Source: Globodera rostochiensis (taxonomy: Eukaryota > Nematoda > Chromadorea > Rhabditida > Heteroderidae). Taken from it: DNA of 64,000 nt. A model generated the notes under the pieces. It was given only the letters and a program-made list of their open reading frames with translations, ran no database searches and was not told the DNA's origin. Below are positions 21,701-32,758 of this stretch, piece after piece. The translations under genes and the position numbers were made by a program. Numbering within the stretch: the first letter of the stretch is position 1; each line of letters starts with the position of its first letter. The stretch spans positions 215,688 to 279,687 of the forward strand of contig JAEVLN010000007.1 in assembly GCA_018350325.1 (NCBI GenBank). Direction: 5' to 3'.

Positions 21701-22824
21701 TTGAAAATCTCTGTACAAATTGAATCAAAAATTCAAATTTCGACAATCCCCCCCCCCCTAAAAGAAAGCAGAATTCACAAAAAATTGCTTTTTTTGAAAA
21801 TTTTTAACAAAAATGCAGTGAAACGGAAATGAATTTATGATTACAATTGTTCTGAATTTTATAATTTCCACAAATTTCCAAGCCTGAATTGTTGAAAAAA
21901 AGAGCTGGTGTCGTCGAGAAATATGGTTTAAAAAATAAAAATTTACTTATTTTTGAACATTTTTGTAAAATGTCCTTATTTTGCCAGCAAAATGGCAGCA
22001 AAATCTTTTTTTTTTGACGTTCATTGTCCTTATTTTGACCGGGGGGAGGGGGGCTGCTGATCACGAATCTGGCATCAGATTTTGTCAAATCATTGATTTT
22101 GTCTACGATTTTTCATCAAGTAGGTACTTGATTTTCGGTAATAGTAAAGCTGGTTCCACCATTTTCAAAGAATCCACTTTTTTCAAAAAACAAACAATCA
22201 AACAAATTAGGTAGTTTGTCTTTTTTAGATATCAGATTTGAATTCTACGCATCAGAAACCCTCCGGAAACGACCCTTTTTCATTATTTTATTGTAAATTT
22301 AGAAAATCGATTTTTCGAAAAATTTGATTTCGGGTCCGGAGTTCGAAATCGGGCAAAATGGAGATCAGATTCGGATTCTGCGTCCCAGAAAAGTCCTAAA
22401 AACTATTTTTTTCTAAACTTTATATAGTAAAATGTTTATTTTTTGAAAAAAAAAAATTGTGATCCCCATTCTGCAGGACAGGATTTCCCATATTGCAAGT
22501 ATCGCCCACCCGTTTTATTGCCATTGCAATTCAGGAAAATGCCAACGTACGCATCACAATAATTGATTTCGATTTGCCACGGCAATCCGTTGATGAACAC
22601 CATCGGGTTACTGCACACTTCCTGTGGCTTACGTCCTTCAGAAAATGCCATAAACTTCGGCATTTTAAACACAATTTCACCGCTACGTTTGTACTTGTTG
22701 TCTGCACAGAGAAAAACCCAATGTTAAAATTTTGATTTGAAATTCATTGAAAAATGCCATTTTATGTACCGTTGGCCTGATCAGCATCAGTCTTCGACGG
22801 GGATTCGCTTTTGGATGGTTCCAT
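18733..22824 (-). CDS. MATH-BTB domain protein, frameshifted in the BTB region
   Basis: Proteins of this type are usually substrate adaptors for cullin-3 ubiquitin ligases. Exons, 5' to 3': 22824-22770, 22701-22510, 21427-21282, 20503-20443, 20381-20228, 19323-19177, 18912-18733. The first three give a MATH domain: [32 protein letters not shown], then [13 protein letters not shown] and GWRRFIEF. Exons 4-6 give a BTB domain: [42 protein letters not shown]. In exon 6 the frame breaks: the upstream frame reaches a stop, while the next frame continues sensibly as [20 protein letters not shown] and joins exon 7 in phase. One base appears to be missing, by mutation or sequencing error. Phase between exons 3 and 4 does not match, so a small exon may be undetected in 20504-21281. 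The CDS may be a pseudogene. Confidence 0.72.
18950..19155. mobile_element. hAT-type MITE, TSD GTT(A/C)AAAT, in MATH-BTB intron 6
   Basis: Begins TAGAGGTAGGCCGGGATCGGG and ends CCCGATCCCGGCCTACTCTA, the same family as 11993-12183. The flanks are GTTAAAAT (18942-18949) and GTTCAAAT (19156-19163). The interior iterates CCCGATCCCGG and TCCCGG words. Confidence 0.82.
19334..19643. mobile_element. MITE with CCGTGTACACTC ends
   Basis: Inverted ends CCGTGTACACTCTTGTAAT and its mirror. Between them are iterated CTCTAATAATCCC units with long C-runs, an internal direct copy of the left end near 19481, and a TTCTGAGTAGGTTGAAAAAT motif. A related element sits at about 54455-54627. No clean target duplication was identified. 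The left end is only 11 bases from MATH-BTB exon 6. Confidence 0.7.
19779..20130. mobile_element. MITE with ACGGTTGAGTCTGG ends
   Basis: The left end has two GGTTGAGTCTGG/GATTGAGTCTGGG units. The right end has the mirrored CCCAGACTCAACCGG and CAAACTCAACCGT. The interior is AT-rich, with ACTTCTTCACACAG and a loosely mirrored partner (CTGTGAAGAGAGTTATG). It lies within MATH-BTB intron 5. Confidence 0.6.
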
Positions 22825-23421
22825 TAGTGAGTATTTTTTGATGAATGGATGCTAATAAATAATTGATAATATCTAAAATTGTTTTATGTACATCAAAATT
22901 AAGAAGATTTCGAAAGGAATTTTTGCGAAAATTTCTTTTTAAAACAGCAATAAAAACCGGAAATATAAAAATTACAACGAAAAAAAAGCAAATAATGATC
23001 CATTCATGCTTTTTGGAGATTTTTAGCCAAAATAGATTTAAAAAAATTTTTCTAATTCGGGTCCGGGGTTCGGATTTGCTTTTTAATTAAATGAAAAGCA
23101 TGACATAAACTGCGATTAACACAACGGCTCAATTTTGGGTCTCTAGTTCGGAAAAGATTTAAATTTTGTCCTAGTGGTCTGTGAGCTTTTCAACAAAAAA
23201 GGGGCAAGGGTTCAAACCCCTTCAATGCAATTACTATTTTTTGCTGAATTGATCGTCAGTTCCTCAGAAGGTAATAAAAAGTTCTATGGGTTGTAGACTA
23301 CTACAGGGATGTACCTCCATTACACGTTCTCTCTCGTTACTCTAGTTTGTCTAACCGTCCCTCTCACTTTTGCACACTATTTCGGCAATTTTAGCATTTC
23401 TGGGCATAACTTTCTCGAGAG
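22825..23421. other. Upstream of MATH-BTB, nothing recognised
   Basis: AT-rich, with a few short open frames that have no family resemblance. CTCTCGTTACTCTAG-type sequence precedes the palindromic element. Confidence 0.4.
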
Positions 23422-24241
23422 GGTTACCCGACATTTGCGCCCCAGACATTTGCGGCTCAGACATTTGCGGCCCAGACATTTGCGGCCACAGCCAAAATCA
23501 GACATTTGCGGCTCGACATTTGCGGTCAGACATTTGCGCCCCGGACTTTTGCGGCCCAAAATGTGAAGAGATTTTATATCACTTTTTCAGACATTTGCGG
23601 CCCGACTTTTGCGGCCCCAGTCAAAATAAGACATTTGCGGCCCGACATTTCGCCAATTTTCCAATATTTTTAAATAAACAAATCAACTAAAGTCAAATTT
23701 TATTCAATTGGCTTGCTCAAGGCCCAACAAAAGGATCCCACAAGGGGTCTCACTATCAGTGAAAATCGCAAAAAGAAATGGGTGGACAACGACAGAGCAA
23801 TCAAAGATTTGATTTTGCGTTATGACAACGATGAGGAGAGAGATGATGAAACATTACTCAGACATCTAAATGCATTACAGTATCGTCTCGCTGACTATAG
23901 AATTCAAGATTGGTGATGTCAGAGTTTAAAGCTTTTGTTGGGCCTTGAGCAAGCCAATTGAATAAAATTTGACTTTAGTTGATTTGTTTATTTAAAAATA
24001 TTGGAAAATTGGCGAAATGTCGGGCCGCAAATGTCTTAATGACTGGGGCCGCAAAAGTCGGGCCGCAAATGTCTGAAAAAGTGATATAAAATCTCTTCAC
24101 ATTTTGGGCCGCAAAAGTCCGGGGCGCAAATGTCTGACCGCAAATGTCGAGCCGCAAATGTCTGATTTTGGCTGTGGCCGTAAATGTCTGGGCCGCAAAT
24201 GTCTGATCCGCAAATGTCTGGGGCGCAAATGTCGGGACACG
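23422..24241. mobile_element. Palindromic 820-bp element, TSD CTCGAGAG
   Basis: Two nearly identical inverted arms of about 306 bases (23427-23733 and 23931-24236) surround a loop of about 197 bases. The outer part of each arm iterates GACATTTGCGGCCC. The inner part is unique sequence (around AAGTCAAATTTTATTCAATT). CTCGAGAG lies at 23414-23421 and 24242-24249. The loop and adjoining arm carry a separate open frame. Confidence 0.85.
23713..23916 (+). CDS. Small ORF in the loop of the palindromic element
   Basis: 67 codons, beginning in the left arm and ending with a stop in the loop. The sequence is hydrophilic and charged, including ENRKKKWVDNDRAIKDLILR and HLNALQYRLADYRIQDW. I do not recognise a family. 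It could be part of a captured host exon rather than a transposase, since no catalytic motif is visible and there is no second large frame in the element. There is no evidence of expression. Confidence 0.35.
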   Translation: MLKAQQKDPTRGLTISENRKKKWVDNDRAIKDLILRYDNDEERDDETLLRHLNALQYRLADYRIQDW

Positions 24242-25074
24242 CTCGAGAGCTATCCAATCGCTTAGCTCTTGCTTACAAATAGATTCTACAAATCAAGGGC
24301 TTTCGAATGGTACTAACTTCGAGCAATTATTCTTGCACAATAATTTTCTTTTTCCCATAAAATCTGAAAAAAATAAAATTAGTATGTACATTTTTCTCCC
24401 TAACTCATGAATGGATAGTATAATAAAATCATGCTATAGCATTAAACAATTTCTTATTTTGTTTTCTAAGGATGTTGAAAGTTTGAAATGGATCTGAAGT
24501 ATAGAACAAAAGTTATGAGTAGGGTGCGGATTTTAAGTTAAGAAAAATCTCTAAATAGTTAACTAAATAGTGGTGAAAAAGTGCCAAAATATTGGTCAAA
24601 ATCCGGTTTAGTGATATAGTGATAAAAAAAATGGGTATAAAAATAAAATAATTGCTTAAATTTTTTTTTACATGCAAACATTTTCATTCAGTAGGTCTGC
24701 TACTTTTAGGCAAGAAATTTGCAAAAAAGCGCCTAAAAATACAAATTCTATGAAGAAAAAATACGAATTTTATTTTTATTTTTTCTAAAAACTTTTTGTT
24801 GTATTTTTCACATTTTTTTTTTTGAAAAAACGTCAAAATAGTGGCGAAAATAGTGACGAAAAACCATTTTTTGCCAAAATAGTTTCGTCACCCCGAAATA
24901 GTTTTTTTAAAAATGTGAGAGAGAACGCCAAACGAGAGAAAGTTAGAGAAATAAAGGAAATTTGTTTAATCTCTCGCACTCTCTATTTATTGGCACACAT
25001 CTCGTTTTTGAGCCGCTGTGCAAAAGAATGAATATGTTGTTGTGTATATGGTAGGCCTAGCAGGGGAGTGAAAG

Positions 25075-25375
25075 GAGGAGAAAGATGGTGGACACGGGGA
25101 GGGGGGAGGAATCCAAAAGTTGAGAAAAACATTCTTTTTTTTTGGATTCGGTAAATTGGGGGACGGACGGATGTGCTGGAAGTAAGGTTCGGGGAAAACC
25201 GGGGATCCCCGTTCCCCGGTTGTTCATCCCTGAAAACGGGGATCCCCGGTTTGTCCAACCCCGGATCCCCACCCGCCGGGAACAACCCTAGCTGCTGGAA
25301 GCTCGTGGGGTGGGGGGGGGGGAGTCCAAAAGTTGAGAAAAACATTCTTTTCTTTGGATTCGGTAAACCCTCATT
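25075..25375. repeat. Direct duplication around a CCGGGGATCCCC island
   Basis: CCAAAAGTTGAGAAAAACAT and the flanking GGGGGAG and GGATTCGGTAAA blocks occur at about 25111-25157 and 25322-25368. Between them is an island of CGGGGATCCCCGGTT iterations running from TAAGGTTCGGGG to AACAACCCTA. GCTGGAAG flanks it on both sides (three extra bases on the right), so it is probably another hAT-type insertion. The stretch 24250-25075 has no recognised gene. Confidence 0.55.
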
Positions 25376-25578
25376 TAGTACCTAAAATCCGCAAATTCTA
25401 AAATCAAAAATTTAAGTTAACTTTGCTTCATTCGTTATATTTATCGGTATACCTATTGGTTTGAGTAATTTCCTGTCACAAAGTTCGACTCGGATTCTGT
25501 GAAATTTTAGTTTAAAAATTTATTGGTTCCACTGTTGGGCGTCGATATAGGTATTCGCGGAGGGCACCAAAGGGGTAG

Positions 25579-27335
25579 ATCCCCTTTTCACGACTCGATC
25601 GACCCTTTAACCCGACTCGTTCCCCCTTTTCACGACTTGATCGACCCTTTAACCCGACTCGTTCCCCCTTTTCACGATTCGATCGATCTTTTTAACCCGA
25701 CTCGTTCTCCCTTTTCACGATTCGATCGATCTTTTTAACCCGACTCGTTCCCCCTTTTCACGATTCGATCGATCCCTTTAACCCGACTCGTTCCCCCTTT
25801 TCTTGATTCGATCGGTCTCTTTAACCCGACTCGTTCCCCCTTTTCACGATTCGATCGATCCCTTTAACCCGACTCGTTCCCCCTTTTCACGATTCGATCG
25901 ATCTTTTTAACCCGACTCGTTCCCCCTTTTCACGACTCGATCGGCCCTTTAACCCGACTCGTTCCCCCTTTTCACGATTCGATCGATCTTTTTAACCCGA
26001 CTCGTTCTCCCTTTTCACGATTCGATCGATCTTTTTAACCCGACTCGTTCCCCCTTTTCACGATTCGATCGATCCCTTTAACCCGACTCGTTCCCCCTTT
26101 TCACGATTCGATCGGTCTCTTTAACCCGACTCGTTCCCCCTTTTCACGATTCGATCGATCCCTTTAACCCGACTCGTTCCCCCTTTTCACGATTCGATCG
26201 GTTTCTTTAACCCGACTCGTTCCCCCTTTTCACGATTCGATCGGTCTCTTTAACCCGACTCGTTCCCCCTTTTCACGATTCGATCGGTCTCTTTAACCCG
26301 ACTCGTTCTCCCTTTTCACGATTCGATCGATCTTTTTAACCCGACTCGTTCCCCCTTTTCACGACTCGATCGACCCTTTAACCCGACTCGTTCCCCCTTT
26401 TCACGATTCGATCGATCTTTTTAACCCGACTCGTTCTCCCTTTTCACGATTCGATCGATCTTTTTAACCCGACTCGTTCCCCCTTTTCACGATTCGATCG
26501 ATCCCTTTAACCCGACTCGTTCCCCCTTTTCACGATTCGATCGGTCTCTTTAACCCGACTCGTTCCCCCTTTTCACGATTCGATCGATCCCTTTAACCCG
26601 ACTCGTTCCCCCTTTTCACGATTCGATCGGTTTCTTTAACCCGACTCGTTCCCCCTTTTCACGATTCGATCGGTCTCTTTAACCCGACTCGTTCCCCCTT
26701 TTCACGATTCGATCGGTCTCTTTAACCCGACTCGTTCTCCCTTTTCACGATTCGATCGATCTTTTTAACCCGACTCGTTCCCCCTTTTCACGATTTGATC
26801 GATCCCTTTAACCCGACTCGTTCCCCCTTTTCACGATTCGATCGATCTATTTAACCCGATTCGTTCCCTTTTTCACGACTCGATCGATCCCTTTAACCCG
26901 ATTCGTTCCCTTTTTCACGACTCGATCGATCCCTTTAACCCGACTCGTTCTCCCTTTTCACGATTCGATCGATCTTTTTAACCCGACTCGTTCTCCCTTT
27001 TCACGATTCGATCGATCTTTTTAACCCGACTCGTTCCCCCTTTTCACGATTCGATCGATCCCTTTAACCCGACTCGTTCCCCCTTTTCACGATTCGATCG
27101 GTCTCTTTAACCCGACTCGTTCCCCTTTTCACGATTCGATCGGTCTCTTTAACCCGACTCGTTCTCCCTTTTCACGATTCGATCGATCTTTTTAACCCGA
27201 CTCGTTCCCCCTTTTCACGATTCGATCGATCTATTTAACCCGATTCGTTCCCTTTTTCACGACTCGATCGATCCCTTTAACCCGATTCGTTCCCTTTTTC
27301 ACGACTCGATCGATCCCTTTAACCCGACTCGTTCC
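25579..27335. repeat. 42-43 bp satellite array with higher-order structure
   Basis: About 41 head-to-tail copies of a unit containing ACCCGACTCGTTCCCCCTTT followed by TCACGATTCGATCGATCCCT. Each unit carries the self-complementary CGATTCGATCG or CGATCGATCG core. Variants (TTCTCCC, GGTCTCTTT, GATCTTTTT) recur in a fixed order. The TCGTTCTCCC variant appears near 25701, 26001, 26302, 26430 and 26731, so a block of about 300 bases (7 units) has been re-amplified. Confidence 0.95.
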
Positions 27336-27581
27336 TACAAACAAATGTCATTTATAATAGAAAATATTATGAATATTTTTGCCATATTAGAGGATGCCTT
27401 GAAGAGGTGAAATTTCGAACTATTTGATCATATTAGGAAATCGATTTACCTATTTAACATTTAATTTGCCATTTCCTCAGATAACAAAATTTTGCAGTTT
27501 TTATTTTATAAGCAATTTTCTAATAACTTACGTGCATTGCGCTGCTATCAAATTTATTATATTTTAAGCTTAAATTTAATT

Positions 27582-29671
27582 ATGAAATTTAACATCTTTC
27601 AACAAATGATATGTTTTTGTTTAATAAAATATGTTTTTACATTTCCCAATGACTTTTTTGACGAACTTTGGCAAAAAAATGAGTTGACAACGGACCAATC
27701 GAACAATAAATCTCGGCCAAAAATCAAAGTTTGTCATAACAAAATAAATTATCGTAAATAATTTTTGGGTTTACATTTTTTCATCCGGAAATATAAATAA
27801 ATAAATAAATATGACATAAGGTTGAACCGCATGACGAGCAATTTCATGGAAGCTGGCTGGACAAATCTGCACTAAATGGAAGCGTTAAAGTTGAACATGA
27901 ACCACCACATTATGGAGCAGTTAAAGTGGAAACTGAGCCATTAAAAAGTCTCAAATTTAAAAAAATTAATATAATCAAAACAATTTGCGTTGATTTAAAA
28001 AAAGATCGGTACTTTTTCGTTATGGCGATTCAAATTAAAAAAGAGGCAACAAAAACGCTTTAAAGGTGTTTCTAAGGGTATTCCGGGGCGTACAATCCGA
28101 TTCTGACATCCATTTCGACAAATTCCAAGCCAAAATTCAATGTTTTAAAAATCGATTTTTTATTGTAACTGGTCCGGGGTTCGAAATCTGTCTGGAGGTC
28201 AGATTCGGAATCTGCATCCCCGAATACCCCTAAAAAAAAACACTTTTTTAACGACTTTAAAAAATGCTCGTTTTGTTTTCGAAAAGTCTTAGATGTCGAA
28301 ATCATAGATTAGATGATGACATATGATAAATCTGATGGCATATTCGTAATCAGCGACCTCGATAACCCCCCGGGTAACTCTCAGAATTTAGCTTTTTGTT
28401 GCCTTTTTTTTAAATTTGAATGTGTGGCGCCATAATGGAAAAGTACCAAAAGATCTTGCTTTATACGTTCAGGAACAGTTAAAATTAAACATGAATTTGT
28501 TGAACAAAATGATGGGTCAGAAAAAGTTGATAAACACCCAAATTTAAATGAGCATCAGCTAAAAATGGTTAAGCCGTTGCGTGAAAATTCCCGAAATAGT
28601 GCCAGAAGCAAAATGGCACAAAATGAATTATCTGAAGAAGCATTTAGCAATGATAGCCTTGAAGAGTCCGAAGAAACTAATAATACTAATCACTACTCAT
28701 CCAGTGAATCATTTCAGGAATCAGATCATTCAGAAAGCGACGATTTTAACGAAACCGATCATTATTCAAATAAAAGTGATGAACAAAATTCAGGGAAAAG
28801 TTGATAATAAAAAATCATTTTTATATAAAAACTTTTAAATTTTAGGAATTAGTTACTCTGATGAAGAAAAGATTAATATTGTGAACAAATTTTTGAAAAT
28901 GAAGCATGAACTACAGCTTAATGACGACAGAAGGTCATGTAAAGAGATTGATAAAGAAATTTCCAACAAATTTGGTGTAAATATTCGCACAATTTACCAG
29001 TGGATAGAGAATCTTGGATTTTGTAAGAAATTGAAATTAATTCTAAAATAATACTTTTAATAAAATTTAAAAAAAAATTAGCAAAGAAAAGGCCCGCAAG
29101 AACAGAAACAATTGAAATTGTCAAACGCTTTAAAAAATTAAAAAAGGAGAACCCGCAATTAAACAAAAAAGAAATAGCAAAAAAATTGCAAATTAGCCTT
29201 AATTATTTGTATCAATTGAATAAGCAGTTCAAACTTGGAGTTAAAAGTAAGAATTTTCTTACAATTAAGAAAAATTTACACAAAAAAGCGGATAAGAGAA
29301 TATAAAAAAAAATACTTTAAATAATAAATATAAAGCATAAATGAATTTTCTTTTAAACAATAGTAAAATTTTCAGAAAGAAAGTTTTATTCAACAAATGA
29401 AAAAATTGCAATTTTAAAACATTATGACAAAATTAAAAATGCAAATCCACAAATGAGCATTCGAGAAATTGCAAAACAATTGCCAATTAGCAGGACCAAT
29501 TTGAGTCGGTGGCAAAAAGAGTTTGGGTTAGATAAAAGTAAGACTTTTCTTGGAACATTGCTAAATTTAATGCTTTTGTGCTTATAATATTAATATGCTT
29601 AAATATTTTTGAATTATTTAGTTTTTCCACAATTTAACATTTTTAAAGTTAAACATAGCCACTTTATTTAA
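27582..29671 (+). CDS. Unrecognised protein with three tandem helix-turn-helix-like modules, 7 exons
   Basis: Exons: 27582-27728, 27821-27947, 28473-28799, 28846-29022, 29082-29246, 29376-29537, 29622-29671. All phases agree, giving 384 aa. The N-terminus is hydrophobic (QQMICFCLIKYVFTF) but has an internal Lys, so a signal peptide is only possible. Residues 50-95 contain VKVEHEPPHY and AVKVETEP, then VKIKHEF, which resemble SUMO acceptor motifs (hydrophobic-K-x-E). Residues 95-200 are Ser/Glu/Asp-rich. Exons 4, 5 and 6 (59, 55 and 54 aa), all phase 1-1, each encode a similar unit: a helix ending in a K/R-rich turn, an EIxKxL/ISxKF helix, then a recognition-like helix (VNIRTIYQWIENLGF, ISLNYLYQLNKQF, ISRTNLSRWQKEFGL). 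This resembles homeodomain-like or Psq/transposase HTH folds, suggesting DNA binding. It could be a domesticated transposase N-terminus or an amplified regulatory or effector gene. Confidence 0.75.
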
Positions 29672-29743
29672 TTAAGATAACAATGTTGCTGCTGATTATT
29701 TAATGATTGGGTAAATTTTCTCATTGTTAAGCAGGGTTGGCAC

Positions 29744-29934
29744 CAGGGTTGCAACGGATCATCCGAAATCCGTTATCTGAAATCCGAAATCCGGTGTTTT
29801 TCTCAATCCGATATCCGAAATCCGATCCGACAAATTTTGGGTTATCCGATCCGAAATCCGTATCCAACTTTTTTCTCAAGGGCAATCCGATCCGAAATCC
29901 GTATCCGACTTTTTCCCAATCCGTTGCAACCCTG
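29744..29934. mobile_element. hAT-type MITE, TSD GTTGGCAC
   Basis: Ends CAGGGTTGCAACGGAT and a mirror ending ATCCGTTGCAACCCTG. GTTGGCAC lies at 29736-29743 and 29935-29942. The interior iterates TCCGAAATCCGATCCG. It lies 72 bases beyond the stop of the HTH-module gene. Confidence 0.92.
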
Positions 29935-30296
29935 GTTGGCACGCAGTCCGCTGTTTCTCGGGCCGTAACATCTGAGTCTGTTCCATTTCGATCCGATTTA
30001 GAAACCCAAAATGCGGATTATTGATAGCGTTGCGCCCCCCCCCCCACTCCTTTTTATTTAATTTTTAATTTTTTCGATCTAAACGCCGTCGTCCTCCGCT
30101 TTTCCTTGACGAGAACGCGTGGGGATGGAACCGTTCGACAAAGAAACGAAAGCAAATGTAAAAAGAGAGAATATAATTGATTAAATTTGCGATGTCTATT
30201 TTTGTTCGTAATTAACAAGTTGCTACTATTTTTAGGGTTTTACCTATTTTTTTCTGCAGTTTGTTTTGGCGAGTTCAAGGGAATTAACGTTTTAAG

Positions 30297-30469
30297 TAGG
30301 GTAGGACGGGACCGGTACCGGGACCGGGACGGGATTTCCCGGTTTTTTCAGGTCCCGGTCGGAACGGGACTTTTTGAAAACTGAAAGTCCCGGTCCCGGT
30401 CGGTGGTTTCTGGTCCCGGGAAGTCCCGGTCCCGGTTTTTCCCAAAAGTCCCGGTCCCGTCCTACCCTA
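30297..30469. mobile_element. hAT-type MITE, TSD GTTTTAAG
   Basis: Ends TAGGGTAGGACGGGACCGG and its mirror. GTTTTAAG lies at 30289-30296 and 30470-30477. The interior iterates GTCCCGGTCCCGG. Confidence 0.92.
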
Positions 30470-30846
30470 GTTTTAAGAAATGCCCTTCTTTTCGGACGAT
30501 CAGTTTGGCACCGGTCGTTTGGCGCCGTCCGTCGTAACTTAGTCATTAGTAGGGCGTCCAAAAATATGCACATAAAATCTTGGAATATGCGCATAAAATA
30601 TGCACCAAAATTTGCAAAATATGCACATAAATTTTTTCAAATTCAATTTAAAATTTCCCCAAATCACGAAAAAGTCAATTTTTAGGGGTGAATTTTTGAA
30701 AATTTTTAAAAAGTCGATCGTTAGGGTGATGCAAAAATATGCAAAATATGCGCATGGAAATGCGAAACGCTTCTAACCAAGCTGAAAACATGTTTTTCGT
30801 GCGTTTTAGTTCATACCAAGTTCAGAAAAAAAATATGCATGCGCAT

Positions 30847-31514
30847 CAGGGTTGCCGCGGGTTACCCGAAACCCGAGAGCCGAAACCCGGTCTTTTTCTC
30901 GACCCGAGACCCGACCCGAGGTTTTTGGGCCGGGTTTCGGGTCGAGATCCGGGTTTTGAGGGGAGGGGGCTCGGCGGTGCCGATAGGCGCCGCCGAGAAA
31001 AATTTTGAAATTTTGACTTGATTTGTTAAGGAAATTGGTCCAACAACTGCAGAATTTTGCCCAATTTTCGTTAAGGGGAGGGGTTAAATAAATATTAAGT
31101 AAAGAATTCACTTCGAATTTTCTCAATGCAAAACCTATAAATAAACAAAAAATTACCGTATTTTCAAAATGGTTGCAAATCTCTTAACGAATTGAGTCAA
31201 AATTTCAAAATTTTCTCGGCGGCGCCTATCGGCACCGCCGACCCCCACCCCCAGAAGAAGCAGAAGTCTCAAAAAAAGGGAATGTTTTCGACGGCTGGTA
31301 TAACTCCCAGATTTTAAGAAGCCTTTGATAAAGCTTGCAGAAATTGTTGTTTTGCACCCATTATTTACCAATTTATGATTTTACATAATTTTGATTTTTG
31401 GTTAAAATTTTGAAGAAAAAAAATTTTTAACTCGAAGACCCGAAACCCGGTTTTTTTTCTCGACCCGAGATCCGAAACCCGATCCGACATTTTTCTCAAC
31501 CCGCGGCAACCCTG
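30847..31514. mobile_element. hAT-type element, TSD ATG(C/T)GCAT
   Basis: Ends CAGGGTTGCCGCGGGT and ACCCGCGGCAACCCTG. The flanks are ATGCGCAT (30839-30846) and ATGTGCAT (31515-31522). CCCGAAACCCGACCCGA islands lie at both ends. Two GGCGGCGCC-type hairpin modules in opposite orientation sit at about 30970-30995 and 31215-31243. The surrounding 30540-30840 iterates AATATGCACATAAAAT, so the element probably sits inside an older element. Confidence 0.88.
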
Positions 31515-31522
31515 ATGTGCAT

Positions 31523-32758
31523 ATTTTTTTTCGGTCTGCGCCGATCGGGTATAAATAAAATCAGAAAGTGCAATTTCTGTAGAAAAAAGCCCGGCATTTT
31601 TCAAGTAATGGAAATTTTAAAAAGGCTGATGAGTTCGATGGCACAACATGATGACGGGAAAGCCAATTCAATGGAGTTTTCATCTCTCTCATTTTATCTG
31701 TTTGCGGGGATTGGCCCCATGCCCTTCGATTTTGGTAAACCGGGACTGGGATTCCAAAAATCGGGATAATCCACGACCAATCCCCCAGCCGGGATCCCGA
31801 TCCTGACCAACTCTATCCGAGACCAAAACGCCTTATTTTTTAACCTTTTGTCCACCACCCCCCCCCCCCCCCCCTCCCGGCAATTGGACCCAGACTGCCG
31901 GAAATTCCCATTCCGGATTCTCAACTCGTGAGAAAGTATGCCGGGGGGCTTTTTAGGTATTTGGTGTCGAAATTCCCTAGCGGACATTTTGGCTGAATCA
32001 TTCAAAGGCTATCCAATCCAATCACGTCATTCATTTGAATGAATCAGCGCCTGCGGCAAGCAGTACAGATCCCCCCCCCCCCCCCCCCCCCCCACACATA
32101 TCGTCCAATCAACGGAAAGCGATGAGTGGTCAATTTTTGTTGTTTAGTTAGTCGGTTTCTTTTTGTTATTCCGATTTGCTGGCGTTGTCGTCGATCGGTT
32201 TCGGGCGGATGGTTAAACTGCGGAGGGGGGGGGGGGGGGGTGGTGGTGATTCATTCACCGAATTTTCGCTGTGTCCATTGCCTGGAATGTCCGCGCACCC
32301 AACGCCCACCTCCTCTTCTCCGAGCCGTACTGCATTTAAGCATCGGTAATAGAAGCTAAACGCATTCATTCAGTTTTCGTTTTCCATAAAATCGCCTGGG
32401 GGGCAAACCATTTGGGGGAGGGGACACATCTGAAAATTGTTTTCGATGGATTTATGTATTGAAATTACACTAAAGTATGTAGTGAGAACATGAATCTAAC
32501 CCTCTGATGCTATTGAAAGTTTTATTGTTTCCGGAAATGGGTTCATTGAAACTTAAAATTTTTTTAAAAATTTTCAGTATTCAACCCTTCCTCGTACACA
32601 AAAAATTTCCGATGGGAATTTATTATTGAAATTATTGAGAACCATGAACCTAACCTCTGAAACCATTGCAAATTTTATTGTCTTCCGAAATGAGTAGCAT
32701 TGAATTCAAATTTTAAAATTTTCAGTGTTCAACCCTCGTACCCAAAAAGTTATTCAAG
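31523..32758. other. Intergenic with long C and G runs
   Basis: Contains a degraded CCGGGAT island (about 31738-31800), C-runs near 31858-31876 and 32070-32092, and a G-run near 32223-32241. An imperfect direct duplication of about 150 bases (about 32490-32630 and 32640-32755) ends each time in TTTTCAGT(A/G)TTCAACCC, so the likely trans-splice acceptor and 5' leader of the next gene are duplicated. Confidence 0.5.

Noticed and set aside
25579..27335. CRISPR-like regular repeats
   Set aside because: Units are directly adjacent with no unique spacers, and the genome is eukaryotic. This is a satellite array.
31694..32005. Minus-strand ORF across a C-run
   Set aside because: It translates a poly-C/G run and a degraded CCGGGAT island, with no conserved features.
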